A DNA stretch of 64,000 nt from Rhodopseudomonas sp. (GTDB lineage: Bacteria; Pseudomonadota; Alphaproteobacteria; Rhizobiales; Xanthobacteraceae), in the NCBI RefSeq assembly GCF_013377015.1, contig NZ_JACABA010000001.1, positions 145,554 through 209,553 of the forward strand. Direction: 5' to 3'. The number at the start of each line of letters is the position of its first letter. Position 1 is the stretch's first letter. The position numbers were made by a program, and so were the translations under genes. The notes beneath the pieces are model-generated. The model saw only the letters and a program-made list of their open reading frames with translations. It did no database searches and was not told the DNA's origin. Shown piece by piece: positions 1 to 8,856 of this stretch.

Positions 1-515
1 GGCTGGGCTCGGCGTCGGCCGAAACGCCGGGCGGCGTCCGCGTCGCCGCGCTTGCCGTGGTCAACGCGGTCGGCAGCGTCACCATCGGCGACGGGCCGTG
101 GTTCTGGGCGGCGCCGTTCGAACAGCACGGCGAATTCGGCGGCCGCGGCCTGCCGGGTGCGTTCACGCCCGCGATGCTGGCGATGCGGCTGAAGGGCACA
201 GCCACCGCAGTGGAGAACACCACGCTGGTGGTTGTCGTCACCGACGCGCAGCTCAGCAAACCGCAGGCCAAGCGGCTGGCGATGATCGCGCAGACCGGGA
301 TGGCGCGGGCGATCTATCCGGTGCACGCGCCGCTCGACGGCGACGTGGTGTTCGCAGCCGCGACCGGCGCCAAGCCGATCGATCCGCTGGTCGGCCTTAC
401 CGAATTGGGAATGGTCGCGGCCAATACCGTGGCGCGGGCGATCGCGCGCGGCGTCTATGAGGCCACCGCGCTGCCGTTTCCCGGTGCGCTGCCGGCGTGG
501 CGGGATCGCCATTGA
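1..515 (+). CDS. P1-family (S58) peptidase, 3' part
   Basis: The reading frame is open from base 3 to the TGA ending at 515, so this is the C-terminal part of a gene that starts before the window. The residues resemble the C-terminal half of DmpA/P1-type aminopeptidases: a VNAVGSV strand, a TTLVVVVTDAQLSK segment followed by an AKRLAMIAQTGMARAI helix, then an HAPLDGDVVFAAATG strand. In this family an autoproteolytic Gly-Ser cleavage creates the N-terminal serine nucleophile; it is not clearly visible here and is probably upstream. The substrate is unknown. I am confident of the family and not of the specificity. Confidence 0.8.
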   Translation, partial: LGSASAETPGGVRVAALAVVNAVGSVTIGDGPWFWAAPFEQHGEFGGRGLPGAFTPAMLAMRLKGTATAVENTTLVVVVTDAQLSKPQAKRLAMIAQTGMARAIYPVHAPLDGDVVFAAATGAKPIDPLVGLTELGMVAANTVARAIARGVYEATALPFPGALPAWRDRH

Positions 516-536
516 GAGGTGGCGCATCAGCGCCTT

Positions 537-647
537 GTCATTCCGGGGCGCGAGCGCTTGGGCGAGCGAACCCGGAATCTCGCCACCGGTTCGGACTGCA
601 AGATTCCGGGTTCGCTCACAGCTTCGCTGTTCGCGCCCCGGAATGAC
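537..647. repeat. Interspersed palindromic repeat, family A
   Basis: It begins GTCATTCCGGGGCGCGAG and ends CGCGCCCCGGAATGAC, with internal inverted copies of CCCGGAATCTCG and GATTCCGGGTTCGC. The whole unit can fold into a long imperfect stem. Related copies lie at 12877-12999, 14149-14258, 50681-50796, 62301-62433, and a half copy at 55168-55216. All are between genes, as for REP-like elements. Confidence 0.85.
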
Positions 648-685
648 GACGACGAAATCTGTGGCGAGCTCAGCAGCCAGATACG

Positions 686-1516
686 CTACGCGCTGACCGA
701 CACCGAGGAGCCAGACGCCTGCGTGACCGCGTTGGCCTGACGCTGGATCAGACTCTCGATGAAATTATACGACGAGGTCGCGCTCGACGACGCGGTGCCT
801 GTGGCCGATGTCATCGAGACCCGGGAGCCGTCGGCATAGGTCAGCGACGTCGTGGTGGTGCCGTCGCTGTTGGTGGTCGAGGTGCTGGACGCGCCCTGCA
901 GCGCCTGCAGCAGCGGATCGGTCGCGCCGTCGGCGGAGGTCGCCGAGCCGCTGGTCGGCTTGGCGTGCTTATGATGGCCCTTGCCGCCCTTCAGCGCCGC
1001 CGACAATTCGTCGAGGCTGACCTGGCCGTCGCCGTCCTTGTCGAGCTTGGCGAACACCGAATCGGCATTCGCCGTGTTGGTGCCGCCGGCGCCGAGCGCG
1101 CTTTCGAATTCCGCCTTGCTGACCTTGCCGTCGCCGTTGCTATCGAGCTGCGCGAACAGGTCCTTCAGCGCGGCGGCCCGGCTGGTCGACGAGGTCGACG
1201 CGGTCGAATCCGTGGTCGACGACGTAGATGTCGTCGACGCGGTCGTCGACTGGCCCTGCGCCGCCAGCAACGCGCTCATCATCGCCGCCGACAGCCCGCC
1301 CGACGCGGTCGAACCGCTGCTACTTGAGCTGCTGCTGCTCGAGCTGCTGCTGCTGCTGCTCGATGTCGAGCTGGAATCGCTCGACGACAGCAGGTCGGCC
1401 GGGTTGAACTCCTTGCTCGACCCGCTGACGCCGGTGGTGGTTTTCGATTTCGACGACGTCGACAGCGCATCGAGCATCGACGACAAGGCGCTCAGGGCGG
1501 GTAGCGCAGCCAGCAT
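686..1516 (-). CDS. EF-hand protein with polyserine tract
   Basis: The protein is 276 aa. Two canonical EF-hand loops are visible, DSNGDGKVSKAEF and DKDGDGQVSLDEL, so it probably binds two calcium ions. Before them lies a low-complexity Ser/Thr-rich region with a long uninterrupted serine run, and after them a second Ser/Thr-rich tail. The start at 1516 is preferred over the in-frame ATG at 1567 because a GGAG sits just upstream and the protein then begins with a short hydrophobic stretch (MLAALPALSAL). No clear signal peptidase site is seen. It stands alone between a repeat and rpe. The function beyond calcium binding is unknown. Confidence 0.8.
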   Translation of the reverse strand: MLAALPALSALSSMLDALSTSSKSKTTTGVSGSSKEFNPADLLSSSDSSSTSSSSSSSSSSSSSSSSGSTASGGLSAAMMSALLAAQGQSTTASTTSTSSTTDSTASTSSTSRAAALKDLFAQLDSNGDGKVSKAEFESALGAGGTNTANADSVFAKLDKDGDGQVSLDELSAALKGGKGHHKHAKPTSGSATSADGATDPLLQALQGASSTSTTNSDGTTTTSLTYADGSRVSMTSATGTASSSATSSYNFIESLIQRQANAVTQASGSSVSVSA

Positions 1517-1786
1517 GGTGAGTCTCCAGAACCGTCGTCTGTCCGTGGCCGCGGGTCGCGGCCGCAATTCGTCACCAGCAACTTAGCAATCGCCATGCCA
1601 CGCGGCGCGTGCCTGTAAAGACTGGGCTTTTTCACCCGCGCCGCCGCCCACGACCGGGAAAATTCTGCCGCTCCGGCAGAACTTGCCAGCCGCGGCGCGG
1701 CAAACTCCCGCGCTTGCCCGCGCGCATTGCCCCGGCACGGGGCGCATGTTAGCGAAGCATTCCCCTCAAGCTTCGGAACCGCGCCC

Positions 1787-2485
1787 ATGTCCCCGTTCGA
1801 GCCCCGCCCCCTCGTCATCGCGCCGTCGATCCTGGCGTCGGATTTCTCCAAGCTCGGCGAAGAGGTCCGCGCGGTCGATCAGGCCGGCTGCGACTGGATT
1901 CATCTCGACGTGATGGACGGCCATTTCGTGCCGAACATTTCCTACGGCCCCGACGTCATCAAATCGATGCGGCCGCACACCAAGAAGGTGTTCGACGCCC
2001 ATTTGATGATCTCGCCCTGCGATCCCTATCTGGAAGCCTTCGCCAAGGCCGGCTGCGACATCATCACCGTGCACGCCGAGGCCGGCCCGCATCTGCATCG
2101 CTCGCTGCAGGCGATCCGCGCGCTCGGCAAGAAGGCCGGCGTCTCGCTCAACCCCGGCACCCCGGCCAGCGCGATCGAATACGTCATCGACCTGATCGAC
2201 CTCGTGCTGGTGATGTCGGTCAATCCCGGCTTCGGCGGCCAGGCCTTCATCCCCTCGGCGATCGGCAAGATCCAGGACATCCGCGCCATGACCGCCGGAC
2301 GGCCGATCGACATTGAGGTCGACGGCGGCGTCACCTCAGCGGTGTCCGGGCAATTGGCGGCGGCCGGAGCGAATGCGTTCGTCGCGGGTTCGGCAGTGTT
2401 CAAGGGCGGGACGGTGGAGAGCTACAAGGCGAATATCGATGGGATTCGCGGGGCGGCGGAGTTGGCCCGAGGCGAAGCGGTTTGA
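1787..2485 (+). CDS. rpe: Ribulose-phosphate 3-epimerase
   Basis: The protein is 232 aa, the usual size for the family. It interconverts ribulose-5-phosphate and xylulose-5-phosphate in the pentose phosphate and Calvin cycles. The TIM-barrel signatures are clear: [15 protein letters not shown] at the N-terminus, the metal and catalytic stretch [29 protein letters not shown], and the catalytic DGGV strand near residue 180. ATG 1787 is chosen because the family begins close to APSILASDF; an in-frame start at 1727 would add an unconserved 20 residues. It is a single gene here, not in a cbb operon. Confidence 0.95.
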   Translation: MSPFEPRPLVIAPSILASDFSKLGEEVRAVDQAGCDWIHLDVMDGHFVPNISYGPDVIKSMRPHTKKVFDAHLMISPCDPYLEAFAKAGCDIITVHAEAGPHLHRSLQAIRALGKKAGVSLNPGTPASAIEYVIDLIDLVLVMSVNPGFGGQAFIPSAIGKIQDIRAMTAGRPIDIEVDGGVTSAVSGQLAAAGANAFVAGSAVFKGGTVESYKANIDGIRGAAELARGEAV

Positions 2486-2534
2486 AAAATGATGCTGATA
2501 ATTGCGCCAATAATAGAAGATGACTCAGCAAGAC

Positions 2535-3305
2535 TCATCGAATGAGATTAAAAGTGCCCCGATACTTAACGAACGATTGGTCTGGATTCGTTATGTTCGT
2601 ATGAATCACATACTGATCATAATCTTCTATATGGACGACCGATGTCTTGTCAGATTCTTGCCAAGTGACCATAAACAGAAAGTCTCGCAGATACGTCGTT
2701 TCTATCGTTACGGTTTCGGATTGACCACGACTCCCGTCTCGCCTAACTCCTGTGTACGTTAGAGTACCGTCATTTTCAAAAAAAAGTTCAACAACAAACG
2801 CACCGAAATCAACCAAATATTTGTTTCCGGTGCCAGGAAACACTGTGCCGCCAAACGCTGCGCGCAAATTGTACCCAGCTCTGTGTATCAAACTAAGCGG
2901 GCTGGCGGCGCTGGCCGAGATCGCAACGTAGACCTCGCCATTTCGGATTTCGGTTGCAAACGGCAGAAGCGGAATTCTTGCCGGGCCGCGAACGACCTGC
3001 CCCACCCCAGCGTCGAACTGACTGTTGTGGCAAGGGCAGGTAATGATGTGCGTAGCCGATTCGTAAATGGGCTTGTCTGTCGAGCCCCATACTCCATCCC
3101 CAGTCAGAATTGGACAACCTCGGTGAGTGCAAGTGGAGGCGACCGAGGCAAATAGGGGAGAACCGTCTACCGCATCAGAAAATCTAGTAAGCATCCGCGG
3201 GACAGCGGTAGGAGCCACCTTCTGGACGATCGGCGTTATGTCAGTAGGCGCTTGATTCGGTTGGAAATCAGAGATCTTTCCGACGCTAACAAAACCATCG
3301 GTCAT
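2535..3305 (-). CDS. Rieske [2Fe-2S] protein
   Basis: The protein is 256 aa. The two cluster-binding boxes are C59-T-H61-R-G-C64 and C90-P-C92-H93. The extra cysteines C64 and C92 match the disulphide pair of high-potential Rieske proteins (bc1, b6f or arsenite-oxidase type) rather than ring-hydroxylase ferredoxins. No N-terminal membrane helix or Tat signal is seen, which is unusual for such a protein. The ATG at 3305 has an excellent AAGGAGG site and overlaps the stop of the upstream cytochrome-like gene by 4 bp, so the two are translationally coupled. Base composition is clearly AT-richer than the flanking genes. The C-terminal about 110 residues are not recognised. The redox partner is presumably the upstream gene product. 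Confidence 0.85.
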   Translation of the reverse strand: MTDGFVSVGKISDFQPNQAPTDITPIVQKVAPTAVPRMLTRFSDAVDGSPLFASVASTCTHRGCPILTGDGVWGSTDKPIYESATHIITCPCHNSQFDAGVGQVVRGPARIPLLPFATEIRNGEVYVAISASAASPLSLIHRAGYNLRAAFGGTVFPGTGNKYLVDFGAFVVELFFENDGTLTYTGVRRDGSRGQSETVTIETTYLRDFLFMVTWQESDKTSVVHIEDYDQYVIHTNITNPDQSFVKYRGTFNLIR

Positions 3306-4582
3306 GGCGCCCTCCTTTGTGCACGAAATAGCGACCATACAAAATCGAGTTGTGTAAATTTCAACGCCTTGATCGGTTGACCGGTAGCGCCGGACACGGT
3401 CACGAACATGTTTGGGTCGGGGGAGCCAAAAGGCGTCAGAATTTGCGAATCCGCAAAAGGAGCGTCAAAGATCAGCAGACGATTTCCAGGCTTGGAAGTC
3501 GCGATTCGGGGGCCAATCGAAGCACGAGCGTGGCAACTTATACACGACGATGTGGTTTGAAAATCTGTCTCGATTTGTGAGTTCGCCAATCGTGTGGGCG
3601 AACCGGTGGACTCGACAAAATCGATCTGCGAGCCTCGCAGGAGATAGTTCTGCCACTTGGTGCCATCGAGACCGATGCCTTTTGGAAATTCTTCGCAGTC
3701 CAGATGATCGGGGGGACAAGAAAACGCATCCTTCGATGTTAACAGCCAAGGTCCGTAGCCGGGCTTTCCTTGATTTTCTGGCTTCTTATTATCCACGTGC
3801 TCAAACGTTGCCCAATACCAATTCGGCAGATCCTTTGTAAGAATGTGCAAGGCTGTAAGGCCATATAGTTTTCCATTAGAGCGACAAGAGTGATAGCGGG
3901 CTTCGTCGGCGGCCGAGATTTCACGCCACTGAGCCTTAATCTCCTTCGCTCCAGCAGGAAATTGGATAGAAGCGACGCCGCCGTTGAATAATGCCTCTTG
4001 TCCCTCAATATTGAATATCTGCTTGCCCTTAATAAAGGTAAACGTGTCCAAATTCATCCGCACTTCATCAGTCCCAGGCTGGGCAACACCGGGCTCAAAT
4101 AGAATAGAGATGTCTCTTCTACGAACGAGAAGATTCTGAAGCGGCGCGATGTCGCGTGCGGTCGCATCACAATATGCGTCCAACGGAGAATCCCAATCCG
4201 TAGGATCAGCACCACCTGTTCGATAAACCTCGCTCTTCGCAGGCCCGCCTGACACCAGCTTCCACGATTCCCAGACCACTCGACCAGCGTCGCCTAGCTT
4301 TTTCGACGGATCAGGCTCCCTGCTTCCCGAACGAGCGGGCCAGTTCAGGGCAACAAAGAGCCGCCAAGCGTACTCATCCGGGCTGAGAAGTGCCATTGCC
4401 GTATCCTGAGGCACTTGATAGCCTGAGGAAACCCAACTGGGCGGCGTTCTCTGAGCCAAAGCCGTCTCGGGTGACAAAACATTACAAGCTGAAATTATGA
4501 AAAAAGCTGATACTCCACCAAATTTGATTAGTGCCGCCAAACGGTTGCGCCACGAAAGGCAAATCGATTCTAGGGACAACAT
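3302..4582 (-). CDS. Cytochrome-c-like secreted protein, CxxCH
   Basis: The protein is 426 aa. It has an N-terminal hydrophobic export segment (about residues 18-35) containing ISAC, which could be a lipobox, or cleavage may occur after ALA. A single heme-c motif CISCH lies near residues 347-351. The phrase EYAWRLFVALNWPA near residue 85 is typical of a poorly characterised cytochrome c family. ATG 4582 is chosen because GGAGGAGG lies directly upstream; the in-frame ATG at 4621 lacks this. It is the first gene of a two-gene unit with the Rieske protein and shares its low GC. A periplasmic redox role is inferred; the substrate is unknown. Confidence 0.8.
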   Translation of the reverse strand: MLSLESICLSWRNRLAALIKFGGVSAFFIISACNVLSPETALAQRTPPSWVSSGYQVPQDTAMALLSPDEYAWRLFVALNWPARSGSREPDPSKKLGDAGRVVWESWKLVSGGPAKSEVYRTGGADPTDWDSPLDAYCDATARDIAPLQNLLVRRRDISILFEPGVAQPGTDEVRMNLDTFTFIKGKQIFNIEGQEALFNGGVASIQFPAGAKEIKAQWREISAADEARYHSCRSNGKLYGLTALHILTKDLPNWYWATFEHVDNKKPENQGKPGYGPWLLTSKDAFSCPPDHLDCEEFPKGIGLDGTKWQNYLLRGSQIDFVESTGSPTRLANSQIETDFQTTSSCISCHARASIGPRIATSKPGNRLLIFDAPFADSQILTPFGSPDPNMFVTVSGATGQPIKALKFTQLDFVWSLFRAQRRAP

Positions 4583-4621
4583 TAGCCTCCTCCTGTCTTG
4601 AAAAATTCTTTTTGTTATCAA

Positions 4622-5880
4622 TGGATAGTACTATACGCTTGCTACTCGCGAAAGTTAACTAATTTTTTCGCAACCCAAGTTCGATCGATATGGATTTCAA
4701 CGGCGTAGCTGCGGTGGGCTACGATAGGATAATGACCAGCGAGCCGGCCGGGTGGCCGTCCGGGCCGAACCATTCCTCGTGGAACGTGACCGATGATACC
4801 GGTCCTCGCCAATATATGGGCCGGCCAGGGCAACCTTCGCGCCGTGCGCACGCGACTGAACCCTTGCACGAACGAAGGGCGTGGTAGCACGCTACGCTTT
4901 TCCCAAATAGGAGTAATGTACTAGCCGTCCTTGCCAGGCTTAACACGGCAACCCATCCTCTTCGCGACAATGAAGATGCCGCGCGCTACGCGCGCGATGG
5001 ATACGTGGGTCAAGCCCGCGTATGAGTCGCGGCTGATGCAGCCGCCTCATATCTCGATTCAAATGTCAAACAGCCACGCCTTCGCAATCTCGCGATGCCG
5101 TGCGCCCGAGTTTTGCGATTAGTCCCGCCCCTCAACGCATGAGGGGTGGCGGCGCGCCGGTCGGCGCAGTTGGTAGTTGGCTCGCGATCGGATCGCCGCA
5201 CACGGCGACGAAGGATCGCGGGGCGCCGTTCCGGCGCGCCCACCGCGGCGTCTTGTCGGCGTCAGGGCCGTGCTTCCGGGGACAGGCGCGATGCCGCTGC
5301 ACCGCTTGATCCCGACGGTTTCCCGCCGTTCACCCGCCCCGCGTCCAGCGAACTAACAAGTCGCAGGCTCTCGTAGTGGAGCCGGACGGGGACCCGACGC
5401 CGCCCGGGGCCGTGCTTGCGAGGCACGACGCGCGGGCGCCGCATCCAATCCGGCTTCGCTGACCAAGGTCAGCTTCGCCGGACCATTGACCCGGCTGGTT
5501 GCCCAGCGAGGTGTTCTGTCCCGCTTCCCGACGCCTCGCGAAGCGCCCCTCACGGACAGGACGACAAGGACTATATTCATAATAGGAATTTTGTCAATTG
5601 GCCGTTGAAGGATGCCGACGAAAAAACGGACGAAAATCCTGGTCGGAACTGATCCGTCGATGCTGGGCGTGCGGCGCGGGTTCAGCAAAGCGTAGCCCCC
5701 ATCAGCGCAGCGAAATGCGGGCTACCAACTTGCGCCGTGCCAACGCGATCGAATTTCTCACAAACGATAGGCCCCCGCTGGGCACGCTTCGCCTTGCCAC
5801 CCTGCGCCCTCCGCGCCTCCCTTGCGCCACGGCCGGGAAACCGCGACTATGGACGCACAGGAAACATCCAGGGAAGCCAC
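4622..5880. other. Long stretch without a recognisable gene
   Basis: About 1.26 kb separate the cytochrome-like gene from the nitroreductase gene. No reading frame here shows a recognisable family or a convincing ribosome site. Short hairpins and inverted segments are present, for example around 4979-5005 and 5692-5725. The tail end before 5881 is the nitroreductase promoter region. It looks like decayed intergenic or former accessory DNA. Confidence 0.5.
5692..5725. repeat. Short hairpin repeat (GTAGCCC...GGGCTAC)
   Basis: GTAGCCCCCATCAGCGCAGC followed by a complementary ATGCGGGCTAC arm. A related, larger copy lies at 49168-49248. It is an intergenic interspersed element of unknown function. 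Confidence 0.55.
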
Positions 5881-6558
5881 ATGCAGTTCGATGACGTGAT
5901 CCGCGGTCGCCGCAGCATCCGCGGTTACAAGCCCGATCCCGTCCCCCGGGCGCTGATCGAGGAAATCATCGCGCTGGCGATGCGCGCGCCGTCGTCGATG
6001 AACACCCAGCCGTGGAATTTCTATGTCGTCACCGGCGAACCGCTGGACAAGATTCGCGCCGGCAACACCGAGCGGATGCTGGCCGGCGTGCCGCAGTCGC
6101 GCGAATTCCGCACCGGTCAGGGCTTCAGCGGCCCGCACCGCGACCGCCAGGTCGGCGTCGCCAAGCAATTGTTCTCCGCGATGGGGATCGCGCGCGACGA
6201 CAAGGAGATGCGGCAGGACTGGGTGCTGCGCGGCTTCCGCCAGTTCGACGCCCCGGTCTGCGTGATCGTGACCTATGACCGCGTGCTCGACGGCAGCGAC
6301 GATACGCCGTTCGATTGCGGCGCGGTGGCGACCGCGCTGGTCAATGCCGCGTGGTCGCGCGGGCTCGGCGCCGTGATCAACAGCCAGGGCATCATGCAAT
6401 CGCCGGTGGTGCGCGAGCACGCCGGCATCGCCGACGATCAGGTGATCATGAAGAGCATCGCGCTGGGCTGGCCGGATGAGAATTTTCCGGCCAATGCGGT
6501 GGTATCCGAGCGAAAGTCCGTTGCCGAAGCCACGGTGTTCGTCGGTTTCGATAATTAG
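5881..6558 (+). CDS. Nitroreductase family protein
   Basis: The protein is 225 aa. It is an FMN-dependent NAD(P)H oxidoreductase of the nitroreductase fold. The N-terminal RGRRSIRGYKPDPVP and the APSSMNTQPWNFYVVTG stretch are the classic FMN phosphate and dimer-interface motifs; a C-terminal ALGWPDENFPAN segment also fits. Physiological substrates in this family vary (nitroaromatics, quinones, flavins) and cannot be assigned from sequence. ATG 5881 is the family-like start; the longer frame from 5737 lacks conserved sequence. It is monocistronic. Confidence 0.9.
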   Translation: MQFDDVIRGRRSIRGYKPDPVPRALIEEIIALAMRAPSSMNTQPWNFYVVTGEPLDKIRAGNTERMLAGVPQSREFRTGQGFSGPHRDRQVGVAKQLFSAMGIARDDKEMRQDWVLRGFRQFDAPVCVIVTYDRVLDGSDDTPFDCGAVATALVNAAWSRGLGAVINSQGIMQSPVVREHAGIADDQVIMKSIALGWPDENFPANAVVSERKSVAEATVFVGFDN

Positions 6559-6698
6559 CCGTGCGGAGGGGCGACTAGAACTATCGTCGCATCGCGACAC
6601 GTGGTCGAGACGGCCGGACGATTTTGGGCGATGCTCCAATCCTGTGGATAGATCATTCCGCGCCTGAACCGCGCGGCCAGCGAGTGCGACCAACCGGG

Positions 6699-7478
6699 AT
6701 GCGCCTGTCCCTTCTCGCGCGCCCACTCGCGGCGCTGTTTGGCCTTTTCGTCGTCGCAACCGCCGCGCAGGCCGGCGACGCTGCGGCGCGGCGCGTGCTC
6801 GGCTTTTCGCCGGACGGCACCAGCTTCGCCTTCGAGCAATACAGCCAGCTCTACGATTCCACCGAAGTGATCGCCGAGATCCAGCTGATCGACACGCGCA
6901 GCAACGGCTTCGTCAAAGGTTCGCCGGTTCGGCTGCGCACCGACGGCGATGACGAGCGCGACGTCGAGACCGTGCGCGCCGCGCTGCTGGCGAAGGCGCA
7001 GCCGCTGCTGGCGCGACGTGGCATCGGCCAGCCCGGCACCCGCTATGCCGGCAAGCCGTCGATCGGGCTCGACGCAATCGAGATCTACCAGATGGCGACC
7101 GAACCGCTGGCGACGACGCAGGCGATCGCGCTGCCGGACGGCCGCAACTTGAATCTGACGCTGTCCGACCAGGCGCTGGGCAAGGAATCCTGCTACGGCG
7201 CCGGCGGCCGCGGCGCCTATGGCGACGTCATTGTCACCGGCCTCACTTTGCAGCTGTCGATCGACGGCGCGGCGCCGCTGACGCTGGCGCATGATTCCAG
7301 GCTGCCGCATGCGCGGCGCTGCGTCACCGCCTACGGCATCGCCGAGGTCTGGCATCATACCGCCACCGACGGCGCGCAGACGCTCGCGGTGCTGATCGAA
7401 ACCGTCGACGCGCACGAATTCCACGCCGGCCCGAACCGCCGCTTCATGGCAGTGACGCACCGGCTGCCGCCGGCGTGA
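6699..7478 (+). CDS. Predicted secreted protein, DUF2259-like
   Basis: The protein is 259 aa with a clear signal peptide (MRLSLLARPLAALFGLF, cleavage near AAQAGDA). The start of the mature part, VLGFSPDGTSFAFEQY, and the repeated secretory-type strands resemble DUF2259 periplasmic proteins. It lies 63 bp upstream of purB on the same strand and could be co-transcribed, but no functional link is evident. The function is unknown. ATG 6699 is preferred because the signal peptide begins there; the frame also has an upstream start at 6624. Confidence 0.7.
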   Translation: MRLSLLARPLAALFGLFVVATAAQAGDAAARRVLGFSPDGTSFAFEQYSQLYDSTEVIAEIQLIDTRSNGFVKGSPVRLRTDGDDERDVETVRAALLAKAQPLLARRGIGQPGTRYAGKPSIGLDAIEIYQMATEPLATTQAIALPDGRNLNLTLSDQALGKESCYGAGGRGAYGDVIVTGLTLQLSIDGAAPLTLAHDSRLPHARRCVTAYGIAEVWHHTATDGAQTLAVLIETVDAHEFHAGPNRRFMAVTHRLPPA

Positions 7479-7541
7479 GGGTGGCTTCGCCGCGTCCTTT
7501 CTGCTAAAGCGCGGCGTAACCCCCAACAGCATGAGTTCTCG

Positions 7542-8849
7542 ATGATCCCGCGCTACACCCGTCCGGAAATGGCCTCCATTTGGGAGCCGCTGACCCGCTT
7601 CAAGATCTGGTTCGAGATCGAGGCGCACGCCGCCACCGCGCAGGCCGAGCTTGGCGTGATCCCGAAATCGGCCGCCGAGACGATATGGGCCAGGGGCAAG
7701 GACGCCGCCTTCGACGTGGCGCGGATCGACGAGATCGAGCGCGAGGTCAAGCACGATGTCATCGCGTTTCTGACCCATCTGGCCGAATTCGTAGGTCCCG
7801 AGTCGCGCTTCGTGCATCAGGGCATGACCTCGAGCGACGTGCTCGATACCTGCTTCAACGTCCAGCTCGTCCGCGCCGCCGATCTGCTGATTGCCGATGT
7901 CGACAAAGTGTTGGCGGCGCTGAAGAAGCAGGCGTTCGAGCACAAGGTGACGCCGTCGATCGGCCGCTCGCACGGCATCCACGCCGAGCCGGTGACGTTC
8001 GGCCTCAAGATGGCCTACGCCTATGCGGAATTCTCCCGCGCCCGCGAGCGCCTCGTCACCGCGCGGCGCGAAGTCGCGACCTGCGCGATCTCGGGCTCGG
8101 TCGGCACCTTCGCCCATATCGATCCGCGCGTGGAAGAGCATGTCGCCAAGGCGCTCGGCCTCGAAGTCGAGCCGGTGTCGACCCAGGTGATTCCGCGCGA
8201 CCGCCACGCGATGTATTTCGCCACGCTCGGCGTGATCGCCTCGTCGGTGGAACGGCTCGCCACCGAATTCCGGCACTTGCAAAGAACCGAAGTGCTCGAG
8301 GCCGAAGAGTTCTTCTCCGAGGGGCAGAAGGGCTCGTCGTCGATGCCGCACAAGCGCAATCCGGTGCTGAACGAAAATCTCACCGGGCTGTCGCGGATGG
8401 TGCGGGCCTATGTGATGCCGGCGATGGAGAACGTCGTGCTGTGGCACGAGCGCGACATCTCGCATTCCTCCGCCGAACGAATGCTGGCGCCGGACGCCAC
8501 CGTGACGCTGGACTTCGCGCTGTCGCGGCTGGCCGGCGTGATCGAGAAGCTCGTCGTGTATCCGGAAAACATGCTGGCCAATCTCGACCGGCTCGGTGGG
8601 TTGATCCACTCGCAGCGGCTCTTGACCGCGCTGACCCAGAAGGGCTGCTCGCGCGAGGAGAGCTACAAGCTCGTGCAGCGCAACGCGATGCCGGTATGGC
8701 GCGGCGAAGGCGACTTCCAGACGCTCTTAAAAGCAGACGCCGACGTCAAGAAGTACATGACCGACGCCGAGATCGACGAGCAGTTCGACCTCGACTATCA
8801 CTTCGAGCACATCGACACGATCTTCCGGCGGGTGTTCGGGGAGACATAG
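7542..8849 (+). CDS. purB: Adenylosuccinate lyase
   Basis: The protein is 435 aa. It catalyses two fumarate-releasing steps: SAICAR to AICAR in IMP synthesis and adenylosuccinate to AMP. The fumarase/aspartase-superfamily signature GSSSMPHKRNP is intact near residue 265, as are TSSDVLDTC and the catalytic-histidine region RSHGIHAEP. The N-terminus MIPRYTRPEM is the usual one. It is separated from the other pur genes of this window, as is common. A foreign-looking gene follows only 7 bp after the stop. Confidence 0.97.
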   Translation: MIPRYTRPEMASIWEPLTRFKIWFEIEAHAATAQAELGVIPKSAAETIWARGKDAAFDVARIDEIEREVKHDVIAFLTHLAEFVGPESRFVHQGMTSSDVLDTCFNVQLVRAADLLIADVDKVLAALKKQAFEHKVTPSIGRSHGIHAEPVTFGLKMAYAYAEFSRARERLVTARREVATCAISGSVGTFAHIDPRVEEHVAKALGLEVEPVSTQVIPRDRHAMYFATLGVIASSVERLATEFRHLQRTEVLEAEEFFSEGQKGSSSMPHKRNPVLNENLTGLSRMVRAYVMPAMENVVLWHERDISHSSAERMLAPDATVTLDFALSRLAGVIEKLVVYPENMLANLDRLGGLIHSQRLLTALTQKGCSREESYKLVQRNAMPVWRGEGDFQTLLKADADVKKYMTDAEIDEQFDLDYHFEHIDTIFRRVFGET

Positions 8850-8856
8850 GTGACGG

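Noticed and set aside
4719-4970. Minus-strand frame with YWRGPVSS and HEEWFGPDG phrases
   Set aside because: It has no good start or ribosome site and no recognised family; it may be a gene relic but cannot be supported.
6555-8609. A 684-codon open frame on the minus strand opposite purB
   Set aside because: It is a high-GC shadow frame: composition follows purB codon positions, no family is recognised and purB on the other strand is certain.
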